A stretch of 64,000 bases of DNA, from NCBI RefSeq assembly GCF_001510665.1, contig NZ_LMTI01000004.1, forward strand, positions 124,001-188,000, in the 5' to 3' direction. Positions within the stretch are counted from its first letter, which is position 1, and every line of letters begins with the position of its first letter. The notes under the pieces were generated by a model. The model had not been told where the DNA came from and searched no databases. It worked only from the letters and a program-made list of their open reading frames with translations. This document shows positions 34,851-43,162 of the stretch, one piece after another. The translations under genes were made by a program, and so were the position numbers. The stretch comes from Bacillus sp. FJAT-27445 (GTDB taxonomy: Bacteria > Bacillota > Bacilli > Bacillales > Cytobacillaceae).

Positions 34851-35792
34851 TTAACGCCGCAGCTCTTTTATTATGTCTGCCGCCCTTTGTTGATAGGTGT
34901 GATTTTGATATACAAATTTTTGTCCGGTTAAAGCAATTTTTTCCCTTGCCGAATCATTTGCTAGATAAAAGTCCATTAATTCAACTGTTTCGTCATAGCT
35001 GCCCGAAGAAACAAGATGCTTATGATTCTCAAACATCGATTCGATTGCTTTCGTCCGCTGGGTTAAAAAGAAGCCGGCACAGCCCAAAACCTCAAAGGTT
35101 CGCATGGACTGCATTGTAAGGGAGTCCGTAATGGAATGAACTCCAAGGGTAATCTTTGCGGAGGAGTAGGCATGAACCGATTCTTCGTGGGCCATGTATC
35201 CTTTAGCGTATTTGGCTGGTACGTTAAAACGGTGGTTAGGATTTTGCCAATCCATTCCATAGATATGAATGTTTTTTCCTTTATCAATGAATGGTTTTAA
35301 AATATAGGTATAAGCCTGATATCGATCATCAAAAACATCGTAATTGTTTCCGATATGGATTGCTTCCAGGCCGGAATAGGCTTTATTGTGTTTTTTCTTA
35401 TTATAGTAATCGGGGTCTATTGCAAAAGGGATGCATATCGCTTTGTGATTCTTCTTTTTATAATTTTCAAGCATCTCGACGCAAGGGGTAAGTGTAAGTA
35501 CGGATTTGCTTGCCCATTCCATAGCTAATGAACCATTGGCAACAGGGTCTTCAATGGCCCAATAGATGTGTGGTATTTTGAATTTTTCAAGGATAGGAAA
35601 GACAAATCTCTTTGTATCCACTCCGCCTTCTGTAAATAAATAATCTGGCCTGAATTGGTTTATTTTTTCGGCTAGCCCTTTCTCCGACTGTTCAGGAACC
35701 TCTAATCTGTCCGTTTTCCAGCCCATTTTTTCAAACCCTGGTTGCATTCCATATTTAATAATTGGCGGAGGATTGGTAAAGAGAATTTTCAC
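34851..35792 (-). CDS. CgeB-like glycosyltransferase
   Basis: A 313-residue protein with the CgeB/Glyco_trans_1_2 pattern. It has an N-terminal VKILFTNPPPIIKYG strand, IYWAIEDPVANGS, FAIDPDYYN, and a C-terminal SMRTFEVLGCAGFFLTQRT followed by E-S-M-F in the donor site. In Bacillus, CgeB acts late in sporulation on the outermost spore layer. GTG 35792 is 9 nt from AAAGGAG; an in-frame start 39 bp upstream has no ribosome site. It is the first gene of the reverse operon and the main reason for suspecting a spore-surface function. A plain sigma-K promoter could not be fixed with confidence upstream. Confidence 0.82.
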   Translation of the reverse strand: MKILFTNPPPIIKYGMQPGFEKMGWKTDRLEVPEQSEKGLAEKINQFRPDYLFTEGGVDTKRFVFPILEKFKIPHIYWAIEDPVANGSLAMEWASKSVLTLTPCVEMLENYKKKNHKAICIPFAIDPDYYNKKKHNKAYSGLEAIHIGNNYDVFDDRYQAYTYILKPFIDKGKNIHIYGMDWQNPNHRFNVPAKYAKGYMAHEESVHAYSSAKITLGVHSITDSLTMQSMRTFEVLGCAGFFLTQRTKAIESMFENHKHLVSSGSYDETVELMDFYLANDSAREKIALTGQKFVYQNHTYQQRAADIIKELRR

Positions 35793-36282
35793 TGTGCTGC
35801 ACTCCTTTTTACATGATGTTGCAAAGGACAATATACAGTCATTATCATTCCTTTTCTTGGCATAGTATGTGGCAATCAGGAAAATGCAAGGGTATTGACA
35901 TAGAGAAATGAAAAATACTTGTCAATGTGAGTGTCCATTTTTCTTTGCCTTTAGGCTTGCTATATGTCGGGGCATAATCGCAATTTCTCCGGTTACAATC
36001 ATTGGCCATTCAGGAATTTAGTAAATTTGCCATGCTAGAAATGGATATTTGTTTTGGGTGAAGGGTATAACGAAACAGAGGGTTAAACTCCGTCTTTATC
36101 GGAAAGATAAAGAATATTAGGGGTGCGGGGTCTTGCAGGTTTTCCTTATATGAAGTAATAGATTGTTGTATTCTTCTTCGATAGAAAAGACTAATAAGAG
36201 GAACCGACAATTTGTAAAAGAAATTCTTTTGTATAGCCAAAAAGAACTCTGGTGATTTATCCATACCTGGGAGATGGTTTTA
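35793..36282. other. Divergent intergenic region without a gene
   Basis: About 490 bp between the cgeB-like operon and the CNNM/CBS gene. It contains two inverted repeats: ATTGACA (35894-35900) with TGTCAAT (35920-35926), and CTTTATC with GATAAAG near 36090-36109. No open frame has a ribosome site. It presumably holds both promoters. Confidence 0.6.
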
Positions 36283-37617
36283 TTGTTTATTGAAATAGTG
36301 GTACTGTTCATCCTAATTTTAATCAATGCTTTTTTTGCAGCATCAGAAATTGCCTTCATTTCCTTAAATGACAATAAAATTAAAATAATGGCCGAGAATG
36401 GCAATAAAAAGGCGATCGCACTTGAAAAGTTTCTGTCCGAGCCGAGCCGTTTTCTTGCGACCATCCAAATCGGGATTACGCTCGCAGGGTTCCTGGCGAG
36501 TGCCTTCGCGGGTAAAAGCTTTGCTGGAAGGCTGGCGGAATGGCTTAAGGAAATAGGCGTTCCACTGCACCAAAATGTATTGGAGTCCTTATCTCTTATT
36601 ATTATTACACTTGTACTTTCTTATTTCACATTGGTTCTGGGAGAACTAGTCCCAAAGCGCCTTGCCCTTCAAAAGGCGGAGCCGATCGCTTTTTTTGCCG
36701 TCAAGCCCTTGGCGATATTGTCAAAGGTAACGTCTCCTTTTGGAAAATTCCTTACTATTTCGATGAATACAATTGTAAGGCTCTTTGGGGTCGACCCGAA
36801 TGCGGAGGAGGAAAACGTCACCGAAGAGGAAATCCGGATGATGGTCGATGTCGGCAAGGAAAGAGGGACCATCCTTGAAAACGAAAAAGTGATGATTAAC
36901 AATATATTTGAGTTTGATAATAAGACCGTTTCAGATATCATGACGCACCGGACAAATATTGCCTCGCTGCCAATCAATTATTCCCTGTTGGAAACGGTAC
37001 GGGTAGTCAATAATGAAAGATATACGCGTTTCCCTGTTTATGAAGAGCATATTGATAATATTGTTGGAATTCTTCATGCGAAGGACCTGATCCAATTCGT
37101 TGAAAATTGCTCGGAGGAGGCGTTCAGCCTTAAAAGCCTAATCCGGGATCCATTTTATGTCCTGGAGTCCCAGCGTATTGACCATCTGTTTAGGGATATG
37201 CAGGCGAACAATGTCCATATGGCCATCGCAATTGATGAGTACGGCGGTACGGACGGCATTGTGACGATTGAGGATGTCATCGAGGAAATTGTCGGGAATA
37301 TTTTTGATGAGTACGACGACCCGGGCTTAGATGAGGAAGAAATTATAAGGATTGACGAGAAAACGTATTTGATTCCAGGTACAACGAACCTCTACGAAGT
37401 GGAGAGGCTTTTAAAAGTGGACTTGCCGATCCATGAATACGATACGCTCAGCGGGTTTGTCATCGGCCAGCTTGGCTACATTCCGAGCGAACTGGAGCAG
37501 CATACGGTCAAGCACGGCAATGTCCTGTTTACAGTGGAAGAAATGAATGACAGGCGGATTACACAAGTAAAGGCCAACGTTCTCGATGGTGAAACAGTTA
37601 AAGACGCAATGGAATAA
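36283..37617 (+). CDS. CNNM/CorC-type membrane protein with CBS domains (HlyC/CorC family)
   Basis: A 444-residue protein with the DUF21 transmembrane domain in residues 1-190: three or four helices, with AASEIAFISLND in the first and LVLGELVPKRLALQ near 120. Two CBS domains follow (about 205-330, with IMTHRTNIASLP and DEYGGTDGIVTIEDV). A C-terminal CorC-HlyC domain ends it (YDTLSGFVIGQLGYIP). Homologues in Bacillus (YhdP/YugS/YrkA group) are linked to magnesium or other divalent cation efflux, with CBS domains binding nucleotide. I prefer TTG 36283, 9 nt after GGGAG; ATG 36274 abuts that site. It is a single gene closed by the terminator at 37623. Confidence 0.92.
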   Translation: MFIEIVVLFILILINAFFAASEIAFISLNDNKIKIMAENGNKKAIALEKFLSEPSRFLATIQIGITLAGFLASAFAGKSFAGRLAEWLKEIGVPLHQNVLESLSLIIITLVLSYFTLVLGELVPKRLALQKAEPIAFFAVKPLAILSKVTSPFGKFLTISMNTIVRLFGVDPNAEEENVTEEEIRMMVDVGKERGTILENEKVMINNIFEFDNKTVSDIMTHRTNIASLPINYSLLETVRVVNNERYTRFPVYEEHIDNIVGILHAKDLIQFVENCSEEAFSLKSLIRDPFYVLESQRIDHLFRDMQANNVHMAIAIDEYGGTDGIVTIEDVIEEIVGNIFDEYDDPGLDEEEIIRIDEKTYLIPGTTNLYEVERLLKVDLPIHEYDTLSGFVIGQLGYIPSELEQHTVKHGNVLFTVEEMNDRRITQVKANVLDGETVKDAME

Positions 37618-37622
37618 CTCAG

Positions 37623-37666
37623 AATGGCCGGCGATGCGGGTACCCCGTATTGGCGGCCATTTTTTA
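37623..37666 (+). terminator. Terminator after the CNNM/CBS gene
   Basis: AATGGCCG (37623-37630) pairs with CGGCCATT (37654-37661), followed by TTTT. The rest of 37667-37873 shows no gene. Confidence 0.8.
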
Positions 37667-37873
37667 ACAGAGAGGAAGCGTGGAAACTGCCGGTTTCTTT
37701 GTAAAATGGAGGCTTCAGGCATTTCATACAATTGGCAGGAAAAAATAAAAATTTTCATAAAATAATATTAACGGATATGGTATTATGGATTGATAATTAT
37801 TGTGGGTTTTTTTAAAAAAACAACGAGATTCAATTAGAATACCAACTAGGGAATATACAGTGGGGGTTGAAAT

Positions 37874-39235
37874 ATGGGGAGTCCAAATCATGAAAAAGAG
37901 GGCTTAAAGAGGGGATTAAGCAGCAGGCATATTCAATTGATCGCTCTTGGCGGTGCGATAGGGGTCGGCCTGTTTTATGGATCCAGTTCCACAATCCAAA
38001 TGGCGGGACCGGCTGTTGTCCTGTCGTATTTGGTCGGCGGCATTGTTATTTTCGCAATCATGCGTGCACTTGGTGAAATGGCGGTTGCCGAGCCTGTCTC
38101 TGGGTCTTTCAGTTCGTATGCCAATCGTTATCTTGGACCGTTCGCGGGCTATTTGACCGGCTGGACATACTGGTTTATGTGGGTTGTGGTCGGTATGGCG
38201 GAGATTACCGTCGTAGGAGTGTATGTGAACTACTGGTTCCCGGATATTCCGCAATGGGCCAGCGCGCTTGCAGCCCTGGTAGCGATCACTGCCATCAACC
38301 TCATTAACGTTAAAGCGTTTGGCGAGTTTGAATTTTGGTTCGCCATGATTAAAATTGTCGCCATTATCGGTATGCTTATTGCCGGGCTGGCGATTATCCT
38401 GTTTGGTTTCGGAAATGGCGGACAGGCATTAGGCTTTGACAACCTTTGGGCACATGGCGGTTTCATGCCAAACGGCATAAATGGCATTTTGCTTTCGCTT
38501 GTAATGGTCATGTTTTCATTCGGCGGTGTGGAATTGGTCGGTATTACAGCGGGTGAAGCAGAAAACCCTAGGAAGACAATCCCGAAAGCGATTAACAGCG
38601 TAATTTGGCGAATCCTTATTTTCTATATTGGCGCCCTTAGCATTATGATGATCCTATTCCCGTGGGATAAGGTTGGCTCAGAGGGCAGCCCATTCGTCCA
38701 GATTTTTGACAGCATCGGCATCCCCGGCGCGGCGCATATCATCAACTTTGTCGTCTTGACAGCCGCCCTGTCATCATTCAATAGCGGTTTGTTCAGCACA
38801 GGGCGGATGCTGTACAACCTTTCGTTGCAAAAGAACGGCCCGGCTTATTTCGGAAAATTAAACAGTTCAAGTGCTCCAAGCAGGGGAATCCTGTTTTCAT
38901 CGCTATTTTTATTGGTCGCGGTTTTCCTTAATTACATCGTCCCGGAAAAAGTGTTTATTTACATTTCCGCTGTCGCGACGGTGGCGGTCATCACGAGCTG
39001 GACAATCATCCTGTTGACCCAGCTGAAATTCCGGAAAGCCCGGTCAGCCAAGGAAGTGGCGGAGCTTGAATTCAAACTGCCTTTCTATCCGTATTCATCC
39101 TGGTTCGCTCTCGCCTTCCTCGCAATGGTCATCGTCCTGATGGCGTTTATCGACGGGATGAGGGTGGCCCTCTTCGTCGGCCCGGTTTGGTTTGCGATCC
39201 TGTATGTTGGGTATCGGCTGAAGAAAAGAGCGTAG
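37874..39235 (+). CDS. Amino-acid permease (APC superfamily, AAT family)
   Basis: A 453-residue transporter with 12 predicted helices. The AAT signature is present: LKRGLSSRHIQLIALGGAIG-type N terminus, ALGEMAVAEPVSGSFSSYA in the third helix region, and FGGVELVGITAGEAENPRKTIPKAI in the central loop. It imports amino acids by proton symport. The close family includes transporters for serine, alanine, asparagine and aromatic residues, and the substrate cannot be assigned. GGGGG precedes the ATG by about 8 nt. It is monocistronic, with a long 3' region containing a tandem repeat before the terminator at 39495. Confidence 0.92.
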   Translation: MGSPNHEKEGLKRGLSSRHIQLIALGGAIGVGLFYGSSSTIQMAGPAVVLSYLVGGIVIFAIMRALGEMAVAEPVSGSFSSYANRYLGPFAGYLTGWTYWFMWVVVGMAEITVVGVYVNYWFPDIPQWASALAALVAITAINLINVKAFGEFEFWFAMIKIVAIIGMLIAGLAIILFGFGNGGQALGFDNLWAHGGFMPNGINGILLSLVMVMFSFGGVELVGITAGEAENPRKTIPKAINSVIWRILIFYIGALSIMMILFPWDKVGSEGSPFVQIFDSIGIPGAAHIINFVVLTAALSSFNSGLFSTGRMLYNLSLQKNGPAYFGKLNSSSAPSRGILFSSLFLLVAVFLNYIVPEKVFIYISAVATVAVITSWTIILLTQLKFRKARSAKEVAELEFKLPFYPYSSWFALAFLAMVIVLMAFIDGMRVALFVGPVWFAILYVGYRLKKRA

Positions 39236-39295
39236 GTGTTTCAGCTTCTCGCGGTTTGATGTGTGACTGGGAATAGGAAAAAAACCATCTCGGGT

Positions 39296-39408
39296 GTCGC
39301 TCAACCCGGATGAGTGACAATCTCCGGCTAAATTCCGCAAAGGAAGTCACTCAAATCCCGTTGAGTGACAAATCGGCCTAAAACTAACTAAGTTATCACT
39401 CAAACCCA
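39296..39408. repeat. Tandem repeat, ~50-bp unit with internal dyads
   Basis: Units begin at about 39296, 39346 and 39395. Each starts GTCRCTCAA, and the first two continue to a complementary TGAGTGAC, so each can form a hairpin. The third copy is partial. It lies in the 3' untranslated region of the permease gene. Confidence 0.7.
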
Positions 39409-39494
39409 ATTTAAGAGATCCATACATTTTCTTTTAAATTAAATAGTGCCCTGCTCATTCAATTCACTTGGATGGGGAGAAATATTTGATCAAG

Positions 39495-39526
39495 ACCCGG
39501 TTGATAGGTAACCGGGTTATTTTTTG
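39495..39526 (+). terminator. Terminator downstream of the permease gene
   Basis: ACCCGGTT (39495-39502) pairs with AACCGGGT (39510-39517), followed by TATTTTTTG. Confidence 0.85.
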
Positions 39527-39582
39527 TTTTATTTTCAAAAAGTTGTAACAAAGTTGGCATTAAGCAGGGGGTTCCACCAAAT

Positions 39583-39596
39583 TGAAAGCGTTTACA
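39583..39596. promoter_or_regulatory. CcpA-binding cre site upstream of ptb-buk
   Basis: TGAAAGCGTTTACA matches the cre consensus TGWAARCGYTWNCW at every position and lies 53 bp before the ptb start. Carbon catabolite control of the operon is likely. Confidence 0.85.
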
Positions 39597-39648
39597 ATAA
39601 TAGTAAGACTGCTTTTTTAAAAAGAAAGCCTTTAACGGGGTGAATAGG

Positions 39649-40569
39649 ATGAGATATAGAAGCTTTTCTGATGTTGTGGAAGAAGCCCGGAACAGAAAGC
39701 CGATCAGGATGAGTATCGCTGCGGCTCATGATTTAGCCGTGCTCGAGGCGGTAAAAGACGCCGCCAGCTTCGGTATGATAGAGCCAATCCTCATTGGGGA
39801 TGAAAGGCAAATTAAACAGATGGCCAGCCTGATGGACTTCAGGGTTGAAGATTTTGAAGTCATTCATGCGTCAACAGATGAAGAAGCATCATTCTTGGCG
39901 GCTAAAATTGCAAGCACTGGAAAGGCACAGGCGATTATGAAAGGACTGGTGAATACAACTCCTTTCTTGAAAGGAGTCCTGAGCAGGGAGCTTTCATTGC
40001 GGACAGGACGCATTTTCAGCCATTTATCCGCATTCGAGATTCCTGGCACAGACTCGCTTCTTTTTATGACGGATGGGGGAATCAATATTGCCCCTGACTA
40101 TTCTCAAAAAAAACAGATTGTCCTTAATGCGCTTGAGTTCCTTGATCAGATTGGAATAGATTGCCCGCGGACAGCAATTCTCGCTGCCAACGAGCTTGTA
40201 ATGGAAACAATGCCCGTGACGTGCGAGGCGGGCAGGCTTGTTGAGGAATTAAATGCTGAGTACGGCAAGCCGCTTTTAATCGAGGGGCCGCTTCCGCTAG
40301 ATCTTGCCATCAGCAGGGAATCCCTCCTTCATAAAGGGATTAAGAGCGAGTTGGACGGAAAAGCCGATTTGCTGATTGTCCCTACGATAGAAGCAGGAAA
40401 TATTTTTGGGAAGGCAATTACGTACTACGCGCATGGGACGATGGCCGGCATCGTGCTCGGGGCAAGGGTACCACTTGTCCTCAATTCCCGTTCCGACTCG
40501 GCAAAGGCAAAGCTTGCTTCAATTGCCCTCGCGGTGGTCGCAGCGTCGAATGCGGCTATACCGGTCTAA
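39649..40569 (+). CDS. ptb: Phosphate butyryltransferase
   Basis: A 306-residue member of the phosphotransacetylase/phosphotransbutyrylase family. It exchanges the CoA of a short acyl-CoA (butyryl-, isobutyryl- or isovaleryl-CoA) for phosphate. Recognisable segments are MSIAAAHDLAVLEAVKDA near residue 20, IMKGLVNTTPFLKGVL, MTDGGINIAPD, and LLIVPTIEAGNIFGKAI. ATG 39649 is used because GGGGTGA is 5 nt upstream. The butyrate kinase gene follows within 15 bp. A perfect cre site precedes it. Unlike the bkd operon of Bacillus subtilis, no dehydrogenase genes are attached. Confidence 0.9.
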   Translation: MRYRSFSDVVEEARNRKPIRMSIAAAHDLAVLEAVKDAASFGMIEPILIGDERQIKQMASLMDFRVEDFEVIHASTDEEASFLAAKIASTGKAQAIMKGLVNTTPFLKGVLSRELSLRTGRIFSHLSAFEIPGTDSLLFMTDGGINIAPDYSQKKQIVLNALEFLDQIGIDCPRTAILAANELVMETMPVTCEAGRLVEELNAEYGKPLLIEGPLPLDLAISRESLLHKGIKSELDGKADLLIVPTIEAGNIFGKAITYYAHGTMAGIVLGARVPLVLNSRSDSAKAKLASIALAVVAASNAAIPV

Positions 40570-40584
40570 ATGGAGGTATGCACG

Positions 40585-41664
40585 ATGGCTAACTATATTC
40601 TCGTAATCAATCCTGGCTCAACGTCTACAAAGCTGGCAGTCTATGAAGACCAAAAACTTTTGTTCTCGGATACAGTGCGCCACCGGGATGAAACCCTTGC
40701 CGGATTTTCTAAAATTGTGGACCAACTTCCGCTCCGTTTACAGGCGGTTTTGGAATTCCTTGAAACGTATTGCTTTGAAGCCAATCGCCTTGCCGCGGTT
40801 GCCGGAAGGGGAGGTCTATTAAAGCCGTTAAAGGGCGGGACCTATGAGGTTTGCGAGGAAATGTTATATGACGCAAGGTCCAGTACATTTGGGGAACACG
40901 CTTCAAACCTTGGGCCGATCCTTGCTTTTGAAATAGCTTCAAAACTTGGGATTCCCGCCTTTATCGTTGATCCGGTCACCGTAGATGAGCTCATCCCGGA
41001 ATCGAGGCTGTCCGGGTTTGCCGGAATCGAACGGATCAGCCAGCTGCATGCATTGAATATCAAGGCTGTTTCCCGTAAAATAGCCCGCAGGCTTGTCCAG
41101 CCGCCTGAAGAGTTGAATTTTGTGGTTGCCCATTTAGGCGCCGGCTTTTCGGTCGCGGCCCAGCGTCGAGGCCGGATTATTGATGTAAACAACGCGGACA
41201 ATGAGGGACCCTTTTCGCCTGAACGGTCCGGGACACTTCCGGTAAAGCAGTTAATCAAGCTATGCTATTCGAGCAAATACTCGGAGAGAGAAATGGTTGA
41301 ACACGTTACAAGGAAGGGTGGCCTTTTCTCTTATCTTGGAACGAAAAGCGCACTTGATGCAGAAGAACGGGCCGTGGCGGGCGATGCCCATGCGGAGCTT
41401 GTCCTGAGGGCCATGATTCAACAGATTGCAAAGGAAATCGGAGCGATGGCCGCGGTTCTTGATGGTCAAGTGGACGGAATTATTTTAACAGGCGGTCTTG
41501 CGTATTCGGAATATATTGTAGGAAATCTCCGTGGGAAAATTGAGTTTTTGGGCGAAGTATTTGTGGTCCCAGGTGAAGAAGAATTGGAAGCTCTGGCAGA
41601 AGGCGCGCTGAGGGTGCTGAATGGGGAAGAAGCGAAACGCGAATATAATTGCCTATTCGTATAA
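40585..41664 (+). CDS. buk: Butyrate kinase
   Basis: A 359-residue kinase of the acetate/butyrate kinase (ASKHA) fold. The first phosphate loop is NPGSTSTKLAVY, and VVAHLGAGFSVAAQ and IDGIILTGGLAYS are the family's later nucleotide-binding motifs. It converts the acyl-phosphate made by Ptb to the free acid, forming ATP. ATG 40585 is 8 nt after GGAGG; ATG 40570 directly precedes that ribosome site. Together the pair gives substrate-level ATP from branched or straight short acyl-CoA. A strong hairpin ends the operon and faces the convergent exporter gene. Confidence 0.93.
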   Translation: MANYILVINPGSTSTKLAVYEDQKLLFSDTVRHRDETLAGFSKIVDQLPLRLQAVLEFLETYCFEANRLAAVAGRGGLLKPLKGGTYEVCEEMLYDARSSTFGEHASNLGPILAFEIASKLGIPAFIVDPVTVDELIPESRLSGFAGIERISQLHALNIKAVSRKIARRLVQPPEELNFVVAHLGAGFSVAAQRRGRIIDVNNADNEGPFSPERSGTLPVKQLIKLCYSSKYSEREMVEHVTRKGGLFSYLGTKSALDAEERAVAGDAHAELVLRAMIQQIAKEIGAMAAVLDGQVDGIILTGGLAYSEYIVGNLRGKIEFLGEVFVVPGEEELEALAEGALRVLNGEEAKREYNCLFV

Positions 41665-41665
41665 A

Positions 41666-41705
41666 GAAGTGCGGCTTCAATTCAGAAGCCGCACTTCATT
41701 TTTTT
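41666..41705. terminator. Bidirectional terminator between buk and the exporter gene
   Basis: GAAGTGCGGCTTC (41666-41678) pairs perfectly with GAAGCCGCACTTC (41685-41697), followed by ATTTTTTTA on the plus strand. Confidence 0.92.
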
Positions 41706-41713
41706 AGAGAAAG

Positions 41714-42325
41714 TTATTGATGTTTATCAAGCGCCAATTTTAACCCAAACCCAATCAAGACAATACCGGTCACCCTGTCCATCACTCTTTGTACCTTTGG
41801 TGACATTAACCAACCGCGCAGGTAATTTATAAAATGGACATATAAGAAAAACCAGCTGACAGAAAGGATTGTATAAATAACGCCCATCAGCACGAGTTGC
41901 CGGGTTGTTTCGCCGCCGGGTTGTACAAATTGCGGTAAAAAAGTCAGGAAAAACATCGCGACCTTTGGATTAAGTACATTCGAGAGAAGCCCCTGCTTGT
42001 AGGCGGATCCTGGTTTTTCACCGTTATTTTTGTCTTCAGCCGATTTTTGGCGGGTAGTAAACGAGGTTACGCCGAGATAGATTAAATAAAGGGCGCCGGC
42101 GTATTTTACGATTTCAAAGGCCACAGCCGATTGCATAAGGATGGCTGAGAGCCCAAAAGCCGCAGCAAGGGTATGGACCAAAGAGCCGGAGGTAATCCCC
42201 AGCGCAATTCGATATCCATCCATGCGCCCGCCGGAAATTGTCCTTTTCGTAATTAAAGCGGTGTCGATTCCAGGACTCATAACGACAAAGAGTGAAAGCA
42301 GCAGGAACGTAAAAAAGTCATTCAT
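41714..42325 (-). CDS. LysE/RhtB-family amino-acid exporter
   Basis: A 203-residue membrane protein with about six helices. The N-terminal FVVMSPGIDTALITKRTISGGRMDG segment is typical of the RhtB branch: an SPG motif followed by a charged loop with G-x-R-x-G. YKQGLLSNVLNPKVAMFFLTFLPQF is the second signature. RhtB relatives export homoserine, threonine, leucine or other neutral residues; the actual substrate is unknown. GGGAGGAG lies 9 nt before the ATG. It converges on buk and sits next to the secreted repeat-protein gene, which is transcribed in the same direction. Confidence 0.88.
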   Translation of the reverse strand: MNDFFTFLLLSLFVVMSPGIDTALITKRTISGGRMDGYRIALGITSGSLVHTLAAAFGLSAILMQSAVAFEIVKYAGALYLIYLGVTSFTTRQKSAEDKNNGEKPGSAYKQGLLSNVLNPKVAMFFLTFLPQFVQPGGETTRQLVLMGVIYTILSVSWFFLYVHFINYLRGWLMSPKVQRVMDRVTGIVLIGFGLKLALDKHQ

Positions 42326-42390
42326 TGTCTTAGCTCCTCCCGGTTGTCTGAATGTTTTTCTTAGTTTAACACGGCAGGTGACATGAGTAA

Positions 42391-42425
42391 AAAGAAAAAC
42401 AGCGTGGGCCTGGGCTCACGCTGTT
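42391..42425 (-). terminator. Terminator of the repeat-protein gene
   Basis: On the minus strand AACAGCGTG pairs with CACGCTGTT around a 10-nt loop, followed by TTTCTTTTT. Confidence 0.85.
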
Positions 42426-42434
42426 ATGTATTGA

Positions 42435-42935
42435 TTAAGCAAAAAAGTTTTGGGTCTTTGTTTCCCTGTCACGGGAAGCAAACAGAGTGGCCTGTGTTTT
42501 TGTTTCCCTGTCACGGGAAGCAAACAGAGTGGCCTGTGTTTTTGTTTCCCTATCACGGGAAGCAAACAGAGTGGCCTGTGTTTTTGTTTCCCTATCACGG
42601 GAAGCAAATTGAGTAGCCTGTGTTTTTGTTTCTCTGTCACGGGAAGCGAACAGAGTAGCCTGTGTTTTTGTTTCCCTATCACGGGAAGCAAATTGAGTGG
42701 CCTGTGTTTTTGTTTCTCTGTCACGGGAAGCAAACAGAGTAGCCTGTGTTTTTGTTTCCCTGTCACGGGAAGCAAATTGAGTGGCCTGGACTTTGATCTC
42801 ACGGTCGCGGGAAGCGAATTGCGTTGACTGGACCTTAGTCTCGCGGTCTCTTGAAGCGAATTGATCGGCTCCATAGTCCCCTACGCTTAAGCAGAGAATG
42901 ATTCCGCTAATAAGCGCCCATTTCAATTTTACCAA
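42435..42935 (-). CDS. Secreted protein of ten 14-residue repeats, unknown
   Basis: A 166-residue product that starts at TTG 42935, 8 nt after AAGGGGG. Residues 1-20 form a short basic-hydrophobic export signal (MVKLKWALISGIILCLSVG). From Gln25 to the end, ten tandem units follow with consensus Q/L-FASRDRETKTQAT, very rich in Arg, Asp, Glu, Lys and Thr. The first two units vary slightly (VQST, REIKVQ). The DNA unit is 42 bp and nearly identical between copies, so expansion is recent or ongoing. The other frames are also open because 42 is a multiple of three, but only this one has a ribosome site, an export signal and a matched terminator. A helical or extended charged surface protein is a guess. 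Confidence 0.72.
   Translation of the reverse strand: MVKLKWALISGIILCLSVGDYGADQFASRDRETKVQSTQFASRDREIKVQATQFASRDRETKTQATLFASRDRETKTQATQFASRDRETKTQATLFASRDRETKTQATQFASRDRETKTQATLFASRDRETKTQATLFASRDRETKTQATLFASRDRETKTQNFFA
42438..42863. repeat. 42-bp tandem repeat array (about ten units)
   Basis: Contiguous 42-bp units each contain a TCACGGGAAGCAAA-type core on the plus strand. Two alternating variants differ at the codon giving Gln or Leu. Direct repeats without spacers rule out CRISPR. Confidence 0.92.
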
Positions 42936-43115
42936 CTGGCAAACCCCCTTATGGTATATTATACCTACCTATAACTATAATAAATTACAAAATATTCAAA
43001 AACAAGTCAAAATATTGTTTTTTATTGGGAAATAAGGATTATATGAACAAAATAGTACAAATTTCAATTTTAGCTGTGTTTCTAGTCAAAAAGATAAGTA
43101 TGGAATTAAATGAAG

Positions 43116-43155
43116 TGAGGCAGAGGAAACGTCCCCTGCCTCACTGCCTCACTGC
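43116..43155. repeat. Second copy of the REP-like element
   Basis: Carries TGAGGCA, then GAGGAAACGTCCCC, then TGCCTCAC twice. This matches the unit at 13910-13946 apart from the two bases after GGCA. Confidence 0.7.
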
Positions 43156-43162
43156 TTTAAAC

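Noticed and set aside
35794-35870. Sigma-K-like -10 (CATACTAT on the minus strand) upstream of the cgeB-like gene
   Set aside because: No -35 AC element at the proper 16-17 bp distance, so it is not listed as a promoter.
36010-36464. Two overlapping minus-strand open frames upstream of the CNNM/CBS gene
   Set aside because: No ribosome sites; one is antisense to the real gene and the other is low complexity.
39554-39575. Possible sigma-54 promoter before ptb (TTGGCAT...)
   Set aside because: The -12 TTGCW element is missing at the required spacing.
42438-42863. Possible CRISPR array
   Set aside because: Units are contiguous 42-bp repeats without unique spacers and are translated.
42416-42874. 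Other long open frames on both strands across the 42-bp repeat array
   Set aside because: They are by-products of a repeat unit divisible by three; only the frame from 42935 has a ribosome site, export signal and terminator.
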